This document shows positions 7,508-7,560 of a DNA stretch of 7,560 nucleotides, piece by piece. The DNA is taken from positions 1-7,560 of the forward strand of contig CAIYHK010000105.1 of the NCBI GenBank assembly GCA_903925985.1, read 5' to 3'. The notes below the pieces were generated by a model, which ran no database searches, had not been told where the DNA came from, and saw only the letters and a list, made by a program, of their open reading frames with translations. The number at the start of each line of letters is the position of its first letter. Positions within the stretch are counted from its first letter, which is position 1. The position numbers and the translations under genes are program-made. This stretch comes from an uncultured Actinomycetes bacterium. GTDB taxonomy: Bacteria; Actinomycetota; Acidimicrobiia; Acidimicrobiales; Ilumatobacteraceae.

Positions 7508-7560
7508 ATGGCACTTGCTGATCTGAAAGGCAAGAGGATTGTCCTCGGTGTTACTGGTGG
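7508..7560 (+). CDS. coaBC: CoaBC, phosphopantothenoylcysteine synthetase/decarboxylase, N-terminal start (3' end outside the window)
   Basis: Only 17 codons and two bases are present. After six residues comes LKGKRIVLGVTGG, the first beta strand and glycine-rich turn of the flavoprotein (CoaC, phosphopantothenoylcysteine decarboxylase) domain. In the full bifunctional protein CoaB joins cysteine to 4'-phosphopantothenate and CoaC decarboxylates the product, on the way to coenzyme A. The position directly after gmk-rpoZ is the standard actinobacterial arrangement and supports the call. The ATG is the only start codon in frame between the rpoZ stop (the same frame, 7478-7480) and the conserved strand; its ribosome site (GGA at 7499-7501) is weak, so translation may depend on rpoZ. 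Confidence 0.87.
   Translation, partial: MALADLKGKRIVLGVTG

Noticed and set aside
1..7560. A hidden novel system such as a CRISPR array, retron, toxin-antitoxin pair, phage or mobile element.
   Set aside because: No repeats, recombinase, reverse transcriptase or foreign-looking segment was seen; eight housekeeping genes on one strand account for nearly every base.

Overview
The window is a compact, gene-dense stretch of an actinobacterial chromosome. It carries the distal part of a de novo pyrimidine operon followed by the conserved mihF-gmk-rpoZ-coaBC block. All eight genes are on the + strand. The gene order (pyrC-carA-carB ... mihF-gmk-rpoZ-coaBC) is that of Actinobacteria; in Mycobacterium tuberculosis the same series runs from pyrR to metK. 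Moderate GC, a class 1B-type PyrD, and the wording of Gmk (SRSWTTR motif, GPGG P-loop) and RpoZ (NSYFNQLG) suggest the class Acidimicrobiia rather than Mycobacterium or Streptomyces. That placement rests on remembered family sequences, not on a search.

Layout: 1-815 is the C-terminal part of dihydroorotase (pyrC, cut by the window edge). 812-1903 is carA and 1903-5193 is carB, the two subunits of carbamoyl-phosphate synthetase. 5190-6158 is a class 1 dihydroorotate dehydrogenase (pyrD). 6168-6500 is a small actinobacterial integration-host-factor-like DNA-binding protein (mihF). 6497-7060 is guanylate kinase (gmk). 7115-7480 is the RNA polymerase omega subunit (rpoZ). 7508-7560 is the first 17 codons of coaBC (coenzyme A biosynthesis). 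No gene-free stretch exceeds 54 bases.

From pyrC to gmk the genes overlap by 1-4 bases (ATGA, TGATG, ATGA, ATGA) or are 9 bases apart, so they are almost certainly one transcript with coupled translation. CarAB makes carbamoyl phosphate, PyrC closes the dihydroorotate ring and PyrD oxidises it to orotate. Gmk feeds GDP/GTP synthesis. MihF and omega are a nucleoid protein and an RNA polymerase subunit carried along in the conserved block. The first break is the 54-base gmk-rpoZ junction, which holds several short perfect inverted repeats.

I found no new defence, mobile or biosynthetic system. The points most worth checking are: (i) the MihF homologue lacks the basic/Gly RRxRGLGxxQ segment typical of the family and has an acidic one instead; (ii) a 1B-type pyrD sits where pyrF usually lies, with neither pyrK nor pyrF in view; (iii) the structured gmk-rpoZ junction; (iv) an omega subunit with a long, purely acidic tail.
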